A stretch of DNA of 64,000 bases, from the NCBI GenBank assembly GCA_031835245.1, contig JAVKOQ010000034.1, positions 190,001-254,000 on the forward strand. Direction: 5' to 3'. This document shows positions 1 through 12,315 of the stretch, one piece after another; the first letter of the stretch is position 1; every line of letters starts with the position of its first letter. The stretch comes from Balamuthia mandrillaris. Its lineage: Eukaryota; Discosea; Longamoebia; Balamuthiidae. Position numbers and translations under genes: made by a program. The notes under the pieces were generated by a model. That model was not told the origin of the DNA. It was given only the letters and a program-made list of their open reading frames with translations, and searched no databases.

Positions 1-83
1 GATCTCTCTCTCTCTCTCTTGCTCTCGCACATGATTGCTTTATTTATATCTCTTTTTACTAACAAGCATTCAATGATTGTCAG

Positions 84-2118
84 TCAACTTTGGGGCAAAA
101 GCGAAGAAGATGACGAAGATTCTGTGACAGATTTAACGGGCTTCTCCTCTCAAGCAGAAGCCATCATGCAATCCAGAGAACAGGAAGACCACCGTCTTGC
201 TCACGAAGCGGAGAAAGAAGGAAAGGCAGAACCTCAACAGCCAACAAATGCAATGAACCAAGAAAAGAAAGAACAAGTGTTGCGCGCCCTGAAAGAGACC
301 GAACAAAAGCTGGCAACTCAGCTGGAGGCCACTCGTCAAAGCCATGGCTTTGCCAGATGGCTCTTCTCTAAAGTATCTCCTCTTCTCTCATTCTCTCCTC
401 CCTCTCGTTCTCTGTTCTCTCGCCTTTTCCTCTCATTTTTCTTCTTTCTTATTCTCAGTTAACCTTGCTCAAAAACTAGGTGTTCAATGCTGATATTGTA
501 CTTTTGGCAATGTTAGAGGAGGTTAGAGAGAATTCGGCCATTCTTCCCAAGGGATTCACCCCCTCTAAGAAAAAGATTCCAGAGCCTCTAAGTTTCGAAA
601 GCATACTTGAAAGCGAGGTCCTCTTCTCTCCTTTGAAAGTTTTCCGCATGTTCTTCATATCTATCTATTTCCTTTTTGACTGACGTGAAAAAAAAAAACA
701 AAAGGATAATGATGAGAATGGAGACGTGTTGCTGAAAGACCAGAAAGTCTTATCGCTTCGTGAGAATGCTGAATTGTTCATCAAAAGGTTCCAAAACAAC
801 TTCAACACATAAGATTAATACAAACTATTACTCATTACTCTATTAATAGCGTGGAGGCTTTACAGAAGAGAAGTGAAGAGCTGGCCGGTAACACACCGAT
901 TCCATTTGACAAAGACGATAGCGATGCTGTAGACTTTGTTACTAGCGCCACCAACTTGCGTGCTGTTATCTTTGGCATTCGTAAACTTAGTCGCTTTGAT
1001 GTAAAAGGTTTTGTCTCGTTCTCTTCTTTGTTTTCGTTTTTTTTAACCCCCATATAATATCCTTTTTTCTAACTTATTAACAAAACAAAAACAGCCAAAG
1101 CAGGAAACATCATCCCTGCCATTGCAACCACCAACGCCATCATAGCCGGTCTCATCGTCATAGAAGCCGTCAAACTTCTTTCTTCTTCCTCGATGGATGG
1201 TTGTCGCTCCACTTTTCTCCTTCGACGACCCTCTCGCAAGCGTTTGCTTCTTCCCTCCCAGCTGGAACGACCGTCGGACGATTGTTACGTCTGCAGTTCC
1301 AATTGGATTCAGCTGCACATCGATACGGAGAGGACCCCGCTGGCATTCCTCGTCGATGAGGTGTTGAAGAGGCACTTGGGCATGTTGGATCCTTGTCTGA
1401 TGCTTGGTTATGAGTATGTTTTTTTTTATTCTTCAGTTTACTTTCCTTATTTTACTCTTTTTTTTTTCTTTGCTTTTCTTTCACTCTTTACTGATATATT
1501 TTTTCTGTTTATCATCACTCTCCGCAACCAATCACTATGATATCGCATCAGTATCATCTACGAAAGCGGAGAAGACGAAGAAGAAGAGGAGGAAGAAGAT
1601 GGAGGAAGGATGCGACAACAACTCCAAAAAACGTTAAAGGATGTTCGCCTGGTGCACAACACGGTGCTCAAGGTGGAAGACTATTTGCAGGACTTTCAAG
1701 TGGAAATTGCTGTAATGCATCGGTACACTCTCTTCTTGGTCTTTGTCTTTTCTTTAGGCTAAACGTTTAAAACAAAAGGGATGAGTGGGAAGAAGGACAA
1801 AAGTTTGAGATCGTGGGCAAAGCAGCAGCCAGCAAAAAAGCAAACGAGAAAGAAAAGGAGAAAGAGAAAGAGAAAGAAAAGGAAGAACAAGAAGCAGAAG
1901 CAGACGATGAGGTTGTCGTGGTGGAATCGCTTTCTTCCGCACCGCCAGCCAGCAAACGAAAGAGAGAGGAGGAAGAAGAAGCGGACAAAGCACAAACGGG
2001 CAAAGGAAAGCACAAAACAGAAGAAGAAGAAGAAGAAGAAGAAGAAGAAGAAGCTGCAAAAGTGAACGAGGAGGAAAGGGCCAAAAAGAGAGCCCGAAAA
2101 AACCACAACGCCTCGTAA
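84..2118 (+). CDS. UBA2: SUMO-activating enzyme subunit 2 (UBA2/SAE2), 5' end outside window
   Basis: Catalytic subunit of the heterodimeric SUMO E1, which adenylates SUMO and passes it to its own cysteine and then to UBC9. About 506 codons are present in seven exons: 84-372, 480-638, 705-787, 850-1007, 1095-1413, 1552-1722 and 1779-2118; all junction phases agree. Recognisable blocks in order are the catalytic-cysteine-domain segment with KVFNADI, the FDKDDSDAVDFV block, AGNIIPAIATTNAIIAGL (family-typical), the CYVCSS zinc ligands, and the ubiquitin-fold region ending with WEEGQKFEIVG. The C-terminal tail is Lys/Glu-rich and resembles a nuclear localisation signal (KKRARK). The first 83 bases look like the end of a TC-rich intron, so the adenylation domain lies upstream. 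Assignment rests on several long conserved blocks and is secure. Confidence 0.95.
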
Positions 2119-2506
2119 AAAAAAACCAAAAATGAACGTAAACTCGATTCATCCATCCAAATCATTTTGATCACCAATCTCGCCTCTTATTGTTTTCTCT
2201 TATCTTCCTTCCGAAAGCTGATCGATCCCCTTCGAATCGCACCCTCCTGGCTGACGTCCGTTGATCTTGAGCATAAAAGTGGCGGAATCGCTGACGTCAG
2301 TAGCGTGGCGTGCGACTTGCAGGCAGACCGGCGGAGCGAGCGCGTTGTCCAGCCCTTTTGACTAACAGCCTTTCGGTTTTTTTTTCGGGGCTTTTCCACC
2401 AAAGTCCACCACCGAAGGAAGAACAGCAACCGGAAAGCCAAACAGAAAAAGTTGCAGGAGAGAGCGCAGGAGAGAGGACAGGTAGTCCAGGTCAGAGTAG
2501 TAAGCA
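2119..2506. promoter_or_regulatory. Intergenic region with two GCTGACGTC elements
   Basis: 388 bp between the UBA2 stop and the next gene. It holds a perfect CRE-type octamer TGACGTCA at 2292-2299 and a near copy TGACGTCC at 2252-2259, both within GCTGACGTC and 40 bp apart, about four turns of the helix. This suggests a bZIP-type site for the downstream + strand gene. No other structure was noticed. Confidence 0.35.
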
Positions 2507-5500
2507 GTGCCCCCCCTCCCTTTTTTCCCTTTCAAACAAAAAGCGGGCAGCAGAATGGAAGGACGAGGAGCAGGAGAAGGAGGGGCAGCATCCCAGAGGG
2601 ATCATGAGGACTATCGCCCTCCCTCTTATTATTATGATTATCCTCCTTGTTATTATCATGAAGACGATCACCAGGGAAGAGCGGCAAGGAGAAGGGTGCC
2701 CCCGCGAGCGCGGCCACAGCGACACAGGGAGGCAGCGGCAGAGCCAAAAAATGATTATGGCGTCGAAGGAGGAGATTTTTGGGCGGAAGATTTTGTTGCT
2801 GCTTCTCCTCCTCTTCCAGCGATGACGACGGCGAACATTGTGCAGCAGCAACCACAGTTCAAAAGGGGCGGACGAGGTTCTGAACCACCACCAGCACAGG
2901 ATTATTATTATCCTCCTCCTCCCTATCATTCGTCTCCGTATCACTCCTCCTCGTTTTCTGTTCCGCCGTTTTCTTCTTCTTCCTCCGCGGCCTATCCACC
3001 TTGTTTCGATGACTACTTTTTCCCGCCTTCTTCGTCTTCTTCTTCTTTTCCATCGGCTTTATCTCTCTCTTTATCTTGTTCTTCTTCTTCTTCGTCGTCG
3101 TCGTCGTCTTCTTCTTCCTCTTCTGCCACAGCTGCTGCCTCGTCATCAGCCAACTCTTCCTTGCACTCTCCCTCCTCAACAAGAACAAGAACAAGAACAA
3201 CACCAACCACGTATTCACCCACCTGTACAACCATCACAAGAGCACAACCTCTGACGTCTTCCTCTTCTTCTTCTTCTTCCTCATCCTCTCCAACCACATC
3301 AACTTTAGCTCAGCCCCTTTTCCTCGACGAGAAAAACAAAACAGCAACACCTACCGCTCTTTTCATTCGTCCCTCTTCTCCTCATACTACTGCTACTGCC
3401 ACTACTGCTTCTTCTTGTGCGTCTTCTTTGGAACAACTTCATCTTCACCAAAAAACAAAAACAACGCCGCAACAAAGACGACGAAAACGGACACCACCGC
3501 AACAACTACACGACGACGACAACAGAAAAACGGAAAAACAACAAACCATACAACAAACGAACAAACAAATACAACAAAGAAGAAGACGTTCTTCTCCTGC
3601 CATTCCTATTTGGAACAACGATACTGAGCTCCATTTCTTGGCTTTGGTCACTGTCTACCTCCAAAACTACCAGCGCAAAGGCCTGTGGACGCTGCTGCCA
3701 CTGCCGCCGGCCTCAATGCTGCCGTCTAGCGCGCGTTATGTGCTGTGCGTCAATGAGAGCGAGAGGGACCACACTCCACTATCCTTTTGTATGACTCTGG
3801 CTTTGGGGCTTGGTAACTTTCTCTTCTCCTCTTCTCCTTTGTTCCCCTAGCTTTTATCTTCTTTGTTCACCCTTCCCTTCTCGCTGTCTCATTTCCTTCC
3901 CTCCTCTCTGCTCTTCTCTTTCTTTCTAATATTTCTTCAAACAAAAGGAGCATTACTCTCAAACAGAACAGAGACAGCAAGAGAGATGATGGAAAGAGCA
4001 CGCAAAGAGCTAACTTACGTCTACGACAGCGCTGACATTGGTGTAGCTCAAGGCCTTCTCGCTCTCATCTACTTGGAAAAAGCATTGGAACCTGTCACCA
4101 ATAATCGACGTCTTCTAACTTCTGCGAACGAGAACAAGAAGAAAAAGAAAAAGGACGAAGAGCGTGTCTCTTACTTATTGCTCACAGCAAAGTCAATTTG
4201 TGAGAGGCTCAACATGAAAGACACTTATGTCTACTCCTATTGCAGTTGGGTTACGAACGAAAACAGAGAAGAAGCTGTCTCTTCTTCCTCACTTCCTTCA
4301 ACTTCAGATACTCGCTTGCTTCGTCACGATGATGGAAGAGGCAGAAGAAATGAACGGGAGAAAGCAAAGCAACAACTACAAACACAACAATACCTGGAAG
4401 CAGAACGAGAAGATAGTGAGAGTTATCTTCCATGTTTAGGGACAGATCCTTTCACTCTTTCTTGGATCAAACAACAAGAATACTTGACTCCCACCAACAC
4501 TTCTTCCATCACCACTCAACCTCTTCTCCTTCGCCGGCATCAACAATCAGGCAATAGGAATGACGAAGAGGAGGAAGAAGAAGCAGGAGAAGCCAACACA
4601 AAACCTCTTCGTTTATACTCTGAACAACGACAACAACAGCAGTTCTTCTTCGATAGCGTAAAAGAGTCACATTTGACGAGCATGTGTCTCGTCCGACTGA
4701 CCAACCAAATGATGGGCGTCTTAGAAACGTTAGATAGATTTACTGACAACAACAATAACGAAAGCGTCTATGACCTCATTCACGAGTTGCTCACCATTCG
4801 CGATAGGCTCTGTCAACTGGAAATGAAAGTATTGCGAAGAGAAGTTCTTCTTTTTGGAGATTCTACTTCTCCATCAACAAAGTCCAACGTTCTCTTTTGG
4901 GGATCACACTGCGCTTATCGAATGGTTCTTCACTCAATGAAAGCAAAGCTTTACTGGACTCTCTCTTCCATTCACAACATTCTCGAACATACAGCCCCTC
5001 CACCTGTCCCTCCATCATCATCTTCTTCGTCATTAGCTTCACCTTCATTAGCTTCTTCCTTTTTATCTTCAGCATTGAATGAAGCGTCTTCTTTTCTGTC
5101 ACTCGTGCAACGAGAAGACTTTGTGTATTCCACGATGGAAACGGAATGGGCGATCGCCTCTGTGGTGGACGCTCTTCACTATGCTACACTTCAAACTGGA
5201 GAGAAAAGTAAAAGCGAAGAAGGAGGACGAAGAGACGAACAGCTCTTTGGGTCCCTTCGAAAGATGGAAAAGGAGTTGTTGACCGTGTTAAAAGCCAAAG
5301 TCTCCCATTATCCTTCTACTGTTTGTTTGGTAGACAGATTGTTAGAACGATGGGAGCAAGTGCCATTCGTTCTGCTCTCCCTTACTACTGCTTCCTCATC
5401 ATCTTCTTCTTCATCTTCGACTTCCTCTTCTTGTTCTGCAACCTCCTCGCCTGTGTCGTCAACACTATGGAACGTTCATCCGGACGAGTTTGGTGAAATC

Positions 5501-5845
5501 ACTCACCTTTCTTCTTCACCTGCTTCCTCTTCCTCTTCTTCCTCCTCCTCTTCCTCTTCCTCTTCCTCTCCTTTTGTACCTATATATTCCATTCAACACC
5601 AACCCTATCAACACCAACGACACAATGAACACGCGCTGCCCACCACAAGAAGCGCTCTTTCTTTTGCTTCCTCTTCTTCCATGCGACCGCCTCCTCCTCC
5701 TCTTTTTCGAATGTCGAACGATGGTAGTAGTAATAGCAATGCTTTACAGTGGCATGAACTCCGGTACGAACGGCGACGGCATTCCGATTCTTCTGCTGAT
5801 GTTGATCTCCTTGAAAATAGCACTTGTTGGCATTATGAGCAATAG
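2507..5845 (+). CDS. Large low-complexity protein, possible transcription factor with fungal-TF-like middle homology region
   Basis: Two exons, 2507-3812 and 3950-5845, join in frame across a TC-rich intron (LALG|ALLSNR). The first ~370 residues are low complexity: Pro/Tyr, then Ser, Thr and Gln tracts. An ordered, helical core starts around FLALVTVYLQNYQ. The stretch after the junction, with ALLSNRTETAREMMERARK followed by IGVAQGLLALIYLEKAL, recalls the middle homology region of fungal-type transcription factors. I see no Zn2Cys6 cluster or other DNA-binding motif, so the role is a guess. Helical segments continue to about VDRLLERWEQVPF, then more Ser/Pro tracts follow. The start is the first ATG of the open frame; an upstream exon is possible. 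Its stop lies 67 bp from the convergent transporter's stop. Confidence 0.5.
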
Positions 5846-5912
5846 TTATACTTAGTTTGTTAATTCAACACTTTAAAACTTCTCTTCTTTCTTCTGCTTT
5901 CTGCTTTCTTCT

Positions 5913-8491
5913 TTAAACAAAGTATTCTTCGCCTGCAGCATTGATACTTCCACTTGGATCATGAAGCAGACCGACTGTTTCCTCCTCCTCTCCCTTTCTT
6001 CTTCCTTCGCGTTTCTCTCTCAAGCGGCTTCGGTACTCTGTCCTTCTCTTTCTTCTCTCTTCCTGGGCGATTCTTCGTTCCTCCTCTTCTTTGGCGTAGT
6101 CCATCTTGTCTTTTGTTCTCAGCATTCGCCAGCCTAAAATGGAGGCCAACAGACCCGTTAGCACCAGGATCGCCGTACACAGAAATACAAGACTTCCGCC
6201 CACAAAGTCTAAGACATAACTCGCTGCCACTGGTCCTGTTTGTTGAAGTATATATTGGTTGTATGAGTAATAGGCTCCTTTGTTCGGTGCTTTTTAGCTT
6301 TGCCAGCGCACTGCTATGCTCTTTCTCTTTCACTCTTCTCCATGCTTTCTCTCGTTTTCTCTTTCTTCTTTGTTGGAGTTAACGAACCTATAATTCTAGC
6401 AAAGGATCCAACAGCGCTCAGCCAACCCATCATCAAACCCTATTTAAAATTTAAGACAAGTCCAAAAGAAAAGAGAAGTTAGATGAGGCAAAACGCAAGT
6501 GATAAAGCAAAGTTTGCACCTGCTCAGCATCTCCCAGCAGTTTAGAAAAGATGGAGATGAGAATAGCGCAAGCAGCAGCAAATCCAATGCTTGCCAGAAA
6601 TACGCCAAACATGAAGCGAACGATCTCCACATTGGCATCGAATGGATAGTTGACCAACAATCCAAAGCCAATCACCATAACGATCATGTTGCCAAGGAGC
6701 AACGCACGATCACGAAGACACAGTCCGAATACTTGCAAGAGGAGCATGGCGAGAATGCATGCTCCTCCAATGCCAGCAAAGAGGTATCCGTTTTGGGTTA
6801 CACTCCACCCATAAGCGTTTTCAGTGTATGGCGTCCCTTTTTAAAAAAACAATAAAAAATTATAATCGCACGTAAGAAAAAGGTCAAGAAAGAACAGAAT
6901 AGAAAACCAACCGATGGTTTCAAAAACAGTGAAAGCGGTATAAAGCACGAATTGGAGGTAGAGACAAATGGCAATGCTGAGATAAGGCAAGTTTGGACGT
7001 GACATTAGGTCTTTCAATGATTGCATCGATTCACCTGAAGACAAAAAAAGAGGGTAAGAAGCAGAATAGAACAAAACACAGAAGAAGAAAGGGACGCGAG
7101 AACCATGAGAGCGAGCTCCAAGTGGATTCGATCGATTGCTCGAATGATACTCCTTCACAGAGGCCTGAACGTCCTTGGGTTGCAGTTCGTGCTGTTAACA
7201 AATCAAAACAAAGTCAGTAATAAGAAACGCGGCGATAAAGAAATAAACAAAGAAATAAAATAGAGGAGAATGGCACACATCAAACATATAGTCAGATGTG
7301 TCATCCTCACTATCAAGATGACGATGACGATGATGGATAGTTTTAGTGGCCACCTTCTTGGCCTGCATGTCCTTGAACGTTGGCAGGAACACCAGACAAA
7401 ACACTGAGAGCACCACTGAAGCCCATCCTGGCGTTGTTTTAGCGTTGAACTGAAGCCATGACGTTGGATTGACGTTAATGAACCCTAAAGCAGCCGCCAA
7501 TGCTAAATGTTGTGTTGTGTTGTGTTGTGTTTTTTTAAAAAAAAAATTCAGTTTTTGTCAAAAGCCACAAAACAGAAAAAGACAGGAGAAGAACGAAAAA
7601 AAGACGAATGCGTACCTGGACCACAGATGAAGCCCAAAATGCCAGCAGCACTGTTGAGTGTCATGACCAGCGTTCGATGTTTAGGGTGGGTGGCATAGCT
7701 CAAGTAAGTTGTCGCAGGAGCGTAGTTAGCTTGTAGGTTTTGTTTGTTCGGTTAGCTGACAAAAACGAACAGAAAGAAGAAAAAGAAGAAAGAGGAAATA
7801 CCAGCAGCTGCACCAACAATGAAACGAGAGAGAAGCAACATCCAAACATCAACGGCCATGGCGTACATGACGTTGCCGCCGACCATCAACAACAAGGAAA
7901 AGAAGATGGCTTCCTTGACTCCCCTCCAATCAGCCCATTTGCCCAACAATGGAGAGGCGAAGAAGGTGCCTGCGCTGTTGACAGCAACGGCCCAGCCCAC
8001 GTATGACTTTGACTTGCCAAACTGAACAAAGAATAGAATTTGAGAAGAAAGAATAGAAAAGAAATGCAAAAAAAAAAAAAAGCACGTACCGTTTGTATGT
8101 AAGGCCACAGAGAAGGCAAAACAATACAAAAGCAAACGAAAGACAGAAAGTTGATGAAAATCATCAACGCGATGTCTTTCATGCGTGCACTTTTGCTGGG
8201 ATCGAACTCGTCTTCCTCTCCTTCCTCCTCCTCCTGCTGTACTTCTTCTTCCCCTACTCCCGCTCCACCCATGGCTGGGACAAAGTATTCCTTCTCCTCC
8301 CCCTCCTCGAAACGAAGAGAAGCCGAAGCACCGCCCGCCCTGCGGACGACGGTGGAGCTCGTCGCTGCCGTCCTGCCGCCACCGCCGCGCTGTTGGTGTT
8401 GGGCAGCCCTGCCGCTGAGGTTTTCCACCTCCACGCCCGCCACGAACATGCCCGCGTCCTCATCGCTACCGCTGCCGTAGCTGTCGCTCAT
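5913..8491 (-). CDS. Major facilitator superfamily transporter, MFSD8/CLN7-like
   Basis: About nine exons give ~620 aa with ~12 membrane helices. Exon 1 (8491-8090) has a Ser/Gly/acidic cytosolic N terminus and TM1 (IALMIFINFLSFVCFCIVLP), ending SLWPYIQT. Exon 2 (8022-7802) carries the MFS A motif as LLGKWADWRG, then FIVGAAAG. Exon 3 has ANYAPATTYLSYAT and SAAGILGFICGP. Later exons hold an acidic/His-rich central loop (HHRHRHLDSEDD), helices with FGLLVNYPF, GWLSAVGSFARIIG, and a basic-to-acidic tail. The WPYIQ, GW-A-NS-G and ANYA blocks match the CLN7 family, which in animals resides in lysosomal membranes. Substrate unknown from sequence. Introns are A/G-rich on + and so C/T-rich on sense. 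Orthology to CLN7 versus the related SPX-MFS group is not decided. Confidence 0.8.
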
Positions 8492-8880
8492 TATTCCAAT
8501 GCCATTCCCACATTTTTTTTCTTTTGCGCGTGCAATGGTTGGGTTTGGCGGTTGTCCTTGTCGACACTAATTTTTCCCGCGAAAAGGAGCAGGGAAGCGC
8601 AAGGACTTTTTTTGCTGCCCTCTGTACCCTTGCCATTTCTTTTCAGTAAATTTAATTAATTGAATGCTTTGTGCGTAGGCCAATGGGCTGCGGTTCGACT
8701 CTTAATATCTCCACTTTTCGATTATCTTTTTTTTTTAATATTTTCCATTCCTTTACACCATGTTTTTCTTTTTTTAACTTTTTTTTTTAATCATGGGCAT
8801 GAATACAAGAATGTTGTTATTGTTGGGTTGTCTCTTTATATCTTTCTTTTGTTGAGCAACGGAGTAAATCAGAGAACCGC
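8492..8880. other. Intergenic, 5' side of MFSD8-like gene
   Basis: 389 bp, T-rich, between the start of the transporter and the stop of the next - strand gene. It has poly-T runs and TTAATTAATTGAATG. A short tRNA B-box-like string near 8690 lacks a partner A box or stems. No gene seen. Confidence 0.4.
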
Positions 8881-9717
8881 TCAAGAATGCTCTGCCGGCA
8901 CTTGATCCTCCTCCTCGTTGAGGATGAGCAGAGTAATAATCTCCTCCAGTAACTCCTGCGGGACTTGAGCCAATGCCACGGTGCTCTCGTCTCTTTTCGC
9001 AGCAGCAGGAGCAGCGGTAGGAGCAGCTGTAGAAGGCCCCTCTTCGGCATTCCCACCAAGGCATTCTTTCCGCGCCCTTGCTGCACACAACAAGAACGTC
9101 TTGGCTGCAAGCCTACATTCCCTCGATACCTCTTCCCCTACGCGCACGATGTGCGTCGTTCCGTGGACGCGGTGCAGGTTGGCGTTGCTTCTGTCCGCTA
9201 TGAGTATCTCCGTGTCGCGTATGTAAGGCAGAGCAAAGTCTCCATATGCTCCATACTGGAAGTGGATGTTTTCGGGTTCTGTCTCGTGCCACATCGTGTA
9301 CAGGCGACCATAGTCTATCTCACGTATGCAGTCTCTATGAGCATCAGTATTGATGGTAAGAGGACGATTGGCTCGAACTCTGACGGGATAGGAGAAGGAG
9401 GGAATAGGGCATCGGAATGGTTCGATGTGGAACTCCTCGGCTTCTTCCTCCTCTTCCTTCTCTTCTTCCTTGGGAGCGGAGAAGACGATGGTGTCGCCAT
9501 TGCGAACCGTGAGGTCGTGTCGTTGAAAGAGGATATGGCGGACGGGTTGGTCTCTGGAAGCTGGAAGTTTTAGCAGCACCTCTGCCATGTTATAATAGAG
9601 TCAGAAATAAACCAAAAAAAAAAAACGAGAGAAGGTCAAAAGAAACAACAAGCAAAGACAAGAAAGCAAAAGCGGACTCTACTTCCAACAAAGAAAACGA
9701 AGAATGATACGAATGAC

Positions 9718-9782
<65 letters not shown>

Positions 9783-10336
9783 GAACCTTCTGTTTCGCCA
9801 GCTGGCACTTGAAACTGCGCAGGCCTACCACCAAGCGCGAAAGGCCAGACCATGCCCTCCCTCACGGCCATGCTCACCGTTACCGCAGTCTCTCGCTCGT
9901 TCCTCACATAAACCACCCAATGGGACGGCACGCAGCGCACCCGCATCGTCTTCAACACGGACTCATCTTGCTCGCCTCCTTTGCTCGGATCGTCCAGAAC
10001 AAACTCAAAGGTCGGGTTGACATCATGGCGTCTAGGAATCGGAACCAGCGCTTGTGGCGCGAAGCTTTGGCCTAGCTCTCTACGATAAGGCATCCACGCC
10101 AAGACGGTCAGACCTTCGGAAGGGTGGAACGTCTTCTGATAGTGTTCGGGTGGAAAGCTGGCTTCGCCTTCGGGCTTCTGTTCCTGCGGCCAGTCCGAGA
10201 TGGCGTTGCCGCAAGCGAAACAGCTGGCATCAGCGGGATAGGCTCTGAACCAAACGTCCGGTTCGCATTGGGATGGGCCCAGGCGAGGATGTTTTACCAG
10301 GAAGGAAGTCATGCTTGTTGTTTCCAAGCAGCGCAC
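8881..10336 (-). CDS. Unrecognised 416-aa protein, two exons
   Basis: Exons 10336-9787 and 9581-8881 join in phase (AGETE|EVLLKLPAS) across an intron that is mostly a GA/TC dinucleotide repeat. I do not recognise the family. The N-terminal half has a cluster of three cysteines (around CEPDVWF and CFACGN), which could bind a metal or be chance, and a region with WVVYVRNERETAVTVSMAV that looks like beta-strands. The C-terminal half is rich in beta-like segments with conserved-looking aromatic residues (IDYGRLYTMWHETEPENIHF), an acidic insert, and ends in an Ala/Pro linker followed by a helix (VPQELLEEIITLLIL). No signal peptide or membrane segment. The start could be either of two in-frame ATGs eight codons apart. 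Confidence 0.75.
9721..9780 (+). repeat. (GA)n microsatellite in an intron
   Basis: About 55 bp of nearly pure GA on the + strand inside the intron of the minus-strand gene, thus TC on the sense strand, close to the splice donor. Confidence 0.9.
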
Positions 10337-10762
10337 AACTTTTTTCTTTTTTTTCTTTGGTCAGTGTGTTCCTTTAAGTTTGGTCTTTTATTTTCCTCGC
10401 TTTATATTGAAGGACAAATATATTTTAGTGAAAGGTCGCTCTTCCCTGCAACGAAGAGAAGAGAACGATGAAGAGAACGATGAAGAGAACGATGAAGAGA
10501 AGAGAAGAGAACGATGAAGAGAAGAGATGAGAAGAGAAGAGAAGAGAAGAGATGAAGCGGAGCGCACGAGAGGAGAGGGGGAGAGAGAGAGAGAGAGAGA
10601 GAAGAGAGAGGGAACAAAAAACGGGTTGTGTTTCTTTACATCCAAAAATATTTACTGGGAAGCGTAAAGGTTTTGTTTTTGTGGAGGAAGGACAAAACTC
10701 CAATCAACAGCAAGACTCTGATAGCTTTTCAACCTCAGCAAGAAAAAGAGGGTTGATAAAGC
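10337..10762. repeat. Intergenic GA/GAAGA-rich low-complexity tract
   Basis: The gap between the 416-aa gene and the protease. From ~10450 to 10615 it consists of GAAGAGAA, GAACGAT and GA repeats on the + strand (pyrimidine on the sense strand of both flanking genes). Probably 5' UTR or promoter of the 416-aa gene plus 3' UTR of the protease. No gene seen. Confidence 0.7.
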
Positions 10763-12315
10763 TTACGAGGAAGCAACGATGGGGAACGTGGAATCGTAGA
10801 GAATGCCGCAAGTGCCACAAACAGTAACACGGGAAGGTCCATCCTTGCATGCAGTACCATCCTGTTAATTCACAGAGTTTTAGTATTTCTGGTCATCGAC
10901 AAAATGGAGAAGAGGTAAACGGACCCTGGGAGTAAGATCAATTCCGCAAGTAGGGTTGGATTGTCTCTTCACACGGATGTAACCGTTCTCACCCCAGGCA
11001 GGACCCCATGAGTTCCTCACCAACCAGTAGTCCTGGCCGGTCTTCTCATCAGTGCCATAACCAACCAACTTAATTACAGAGAAGGAGAACAAGTCAGTCA
11101 AATTTGTGATGGGAGAGAAAGAGAAAGAGAAAGAGAAATAAAAGCGACAGGAAGAGAGTTTACCTGAACGGCGTGGTTGATGTCAGGGTTGGTCTGGTTA
11201 CAACCGTCGTAGACACCACCTTCATAGTTGTGCCACGTGGAGGCATCAACGCTGATAGCAATGGGGCCAAGAGTAGCAACGGCCTTTTTGGTATGAAATG
11301 AAACATGTGAGCAGGCAAAGGAAACTTGACAAAAAACAAAATAGCTAACGAAAGGACTCACCTGAAGAAGAGGGGTATACTTGTTAGATGGGATAACCAC
11401 GTAGCTTCCGACCTTGGCAGCAACTTTGGTGCGAGAAGCGTTGAAGCGGCATTGGAAGGCCTCACCAAAGTAGGAGGTGTAAGGGTAAGTCCATTCAGTG
11501 GCCAAGCCCTGCTCGAAGGCCACCAGGCGAGTGTAAGCCAACTCTACAGTGCCTCCGTGGCAGCCACCTAACGGAAACAACGTAAGTCCTAAATCCAAAA
11601 AAAAAAACAAGAGAAAACACTCGAAAAAAGAAACGGTACCAGTGCCACCACATTCGTCGGGGTTAGGAGTACAATCCAAGATCTGTTGTTCGGAGAGAGT
11701 GAAGAGCTGACCAGTCTTCTTAGCATAAGCGCTCTCCAAGGTCTCAGCAGCAGCAAAAGTCCAGCAAGAACCACACTTGCCTTGATCAATCGGGGAAGGG
11801 AAAGGAAATCAAAGTAAATACACACTGGCAAAAAAAGGGGGAGTATGAAGGAAGGGGTTAAGAGGGGTACCTTGGTCCTTCACAGGGGACACGATTCCTT
11901 GTTCACGCCAGTCGACGCGGGAGGGAAGGGACTCCACACCCAAGGGGGCGCTCCACACGGGGGGGCGACGAGACTGCCTCAGGGTGTGGCCAACGCTCTT
12001 GTCGTAGCCCAACAAGGCGCGTTGCTCCTCGGCGGTGCGGTCGGTCAGGTGGTTGACGCCCATCTTCCAGGTCTTGGTGGGGTCCCTGTTGTGGGCCTTG
12101 ATCTCGCTCAGGCGGCTCTCAAAGAGCTTCTGGCGCATGGCGTGCTCCTCAGGGGAGGCGTAGCGGGGCTGGTACTCCCTCACAAAGTCATCAAAGGAGT
12201 AGCCCACCTCCTCCAACTCGAACCACTGGGTCTTGGGCTTGGCCTCCGCCGCTGCTACCAAAAGCGTAGCAGCAACCAGGGCCACAACGGCCAAACGCAG
12301 CAGCATGCCTGTCAT
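10763..12315 (-). CDS. Papain-family (C1A) cysteine protease, cathepsin L-like preproenzyme
   Basis: Secretory or lysosomal endopeptidase. Six exons (12315-11871, 11780-11640, 11567-11362, 11283-11164, 11068-10925, 10861-10763) total 1155 nt and give 384 aa with consistent phases. Order: signal peptide (residues ~1-25, [21 protein letters not shown]), I29 propeptide inhibitor domain (~35-100, ending [13 protein letters not shown]), mature domain from ~LPSRVDWRE. Catalytic Cys lies in [12 protein letters not shown], preceded by the oxyanion Gln (VKDQG); the His is in DINHAVQ, and the Asn in [18 protein letters not shown]. The last exon adds a Cys-rich tail. All catalytic residues are present. 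The start was chosen at MTGMLLR, because MQKIDTK upstream would spoil the signal peptide. Confidence 0.95.

Noticed and set aside
8670-8710. B-box-like GGTTCGACTC near 8692
   Set aside because: No D arm or acceptor stem can be drawn around it.
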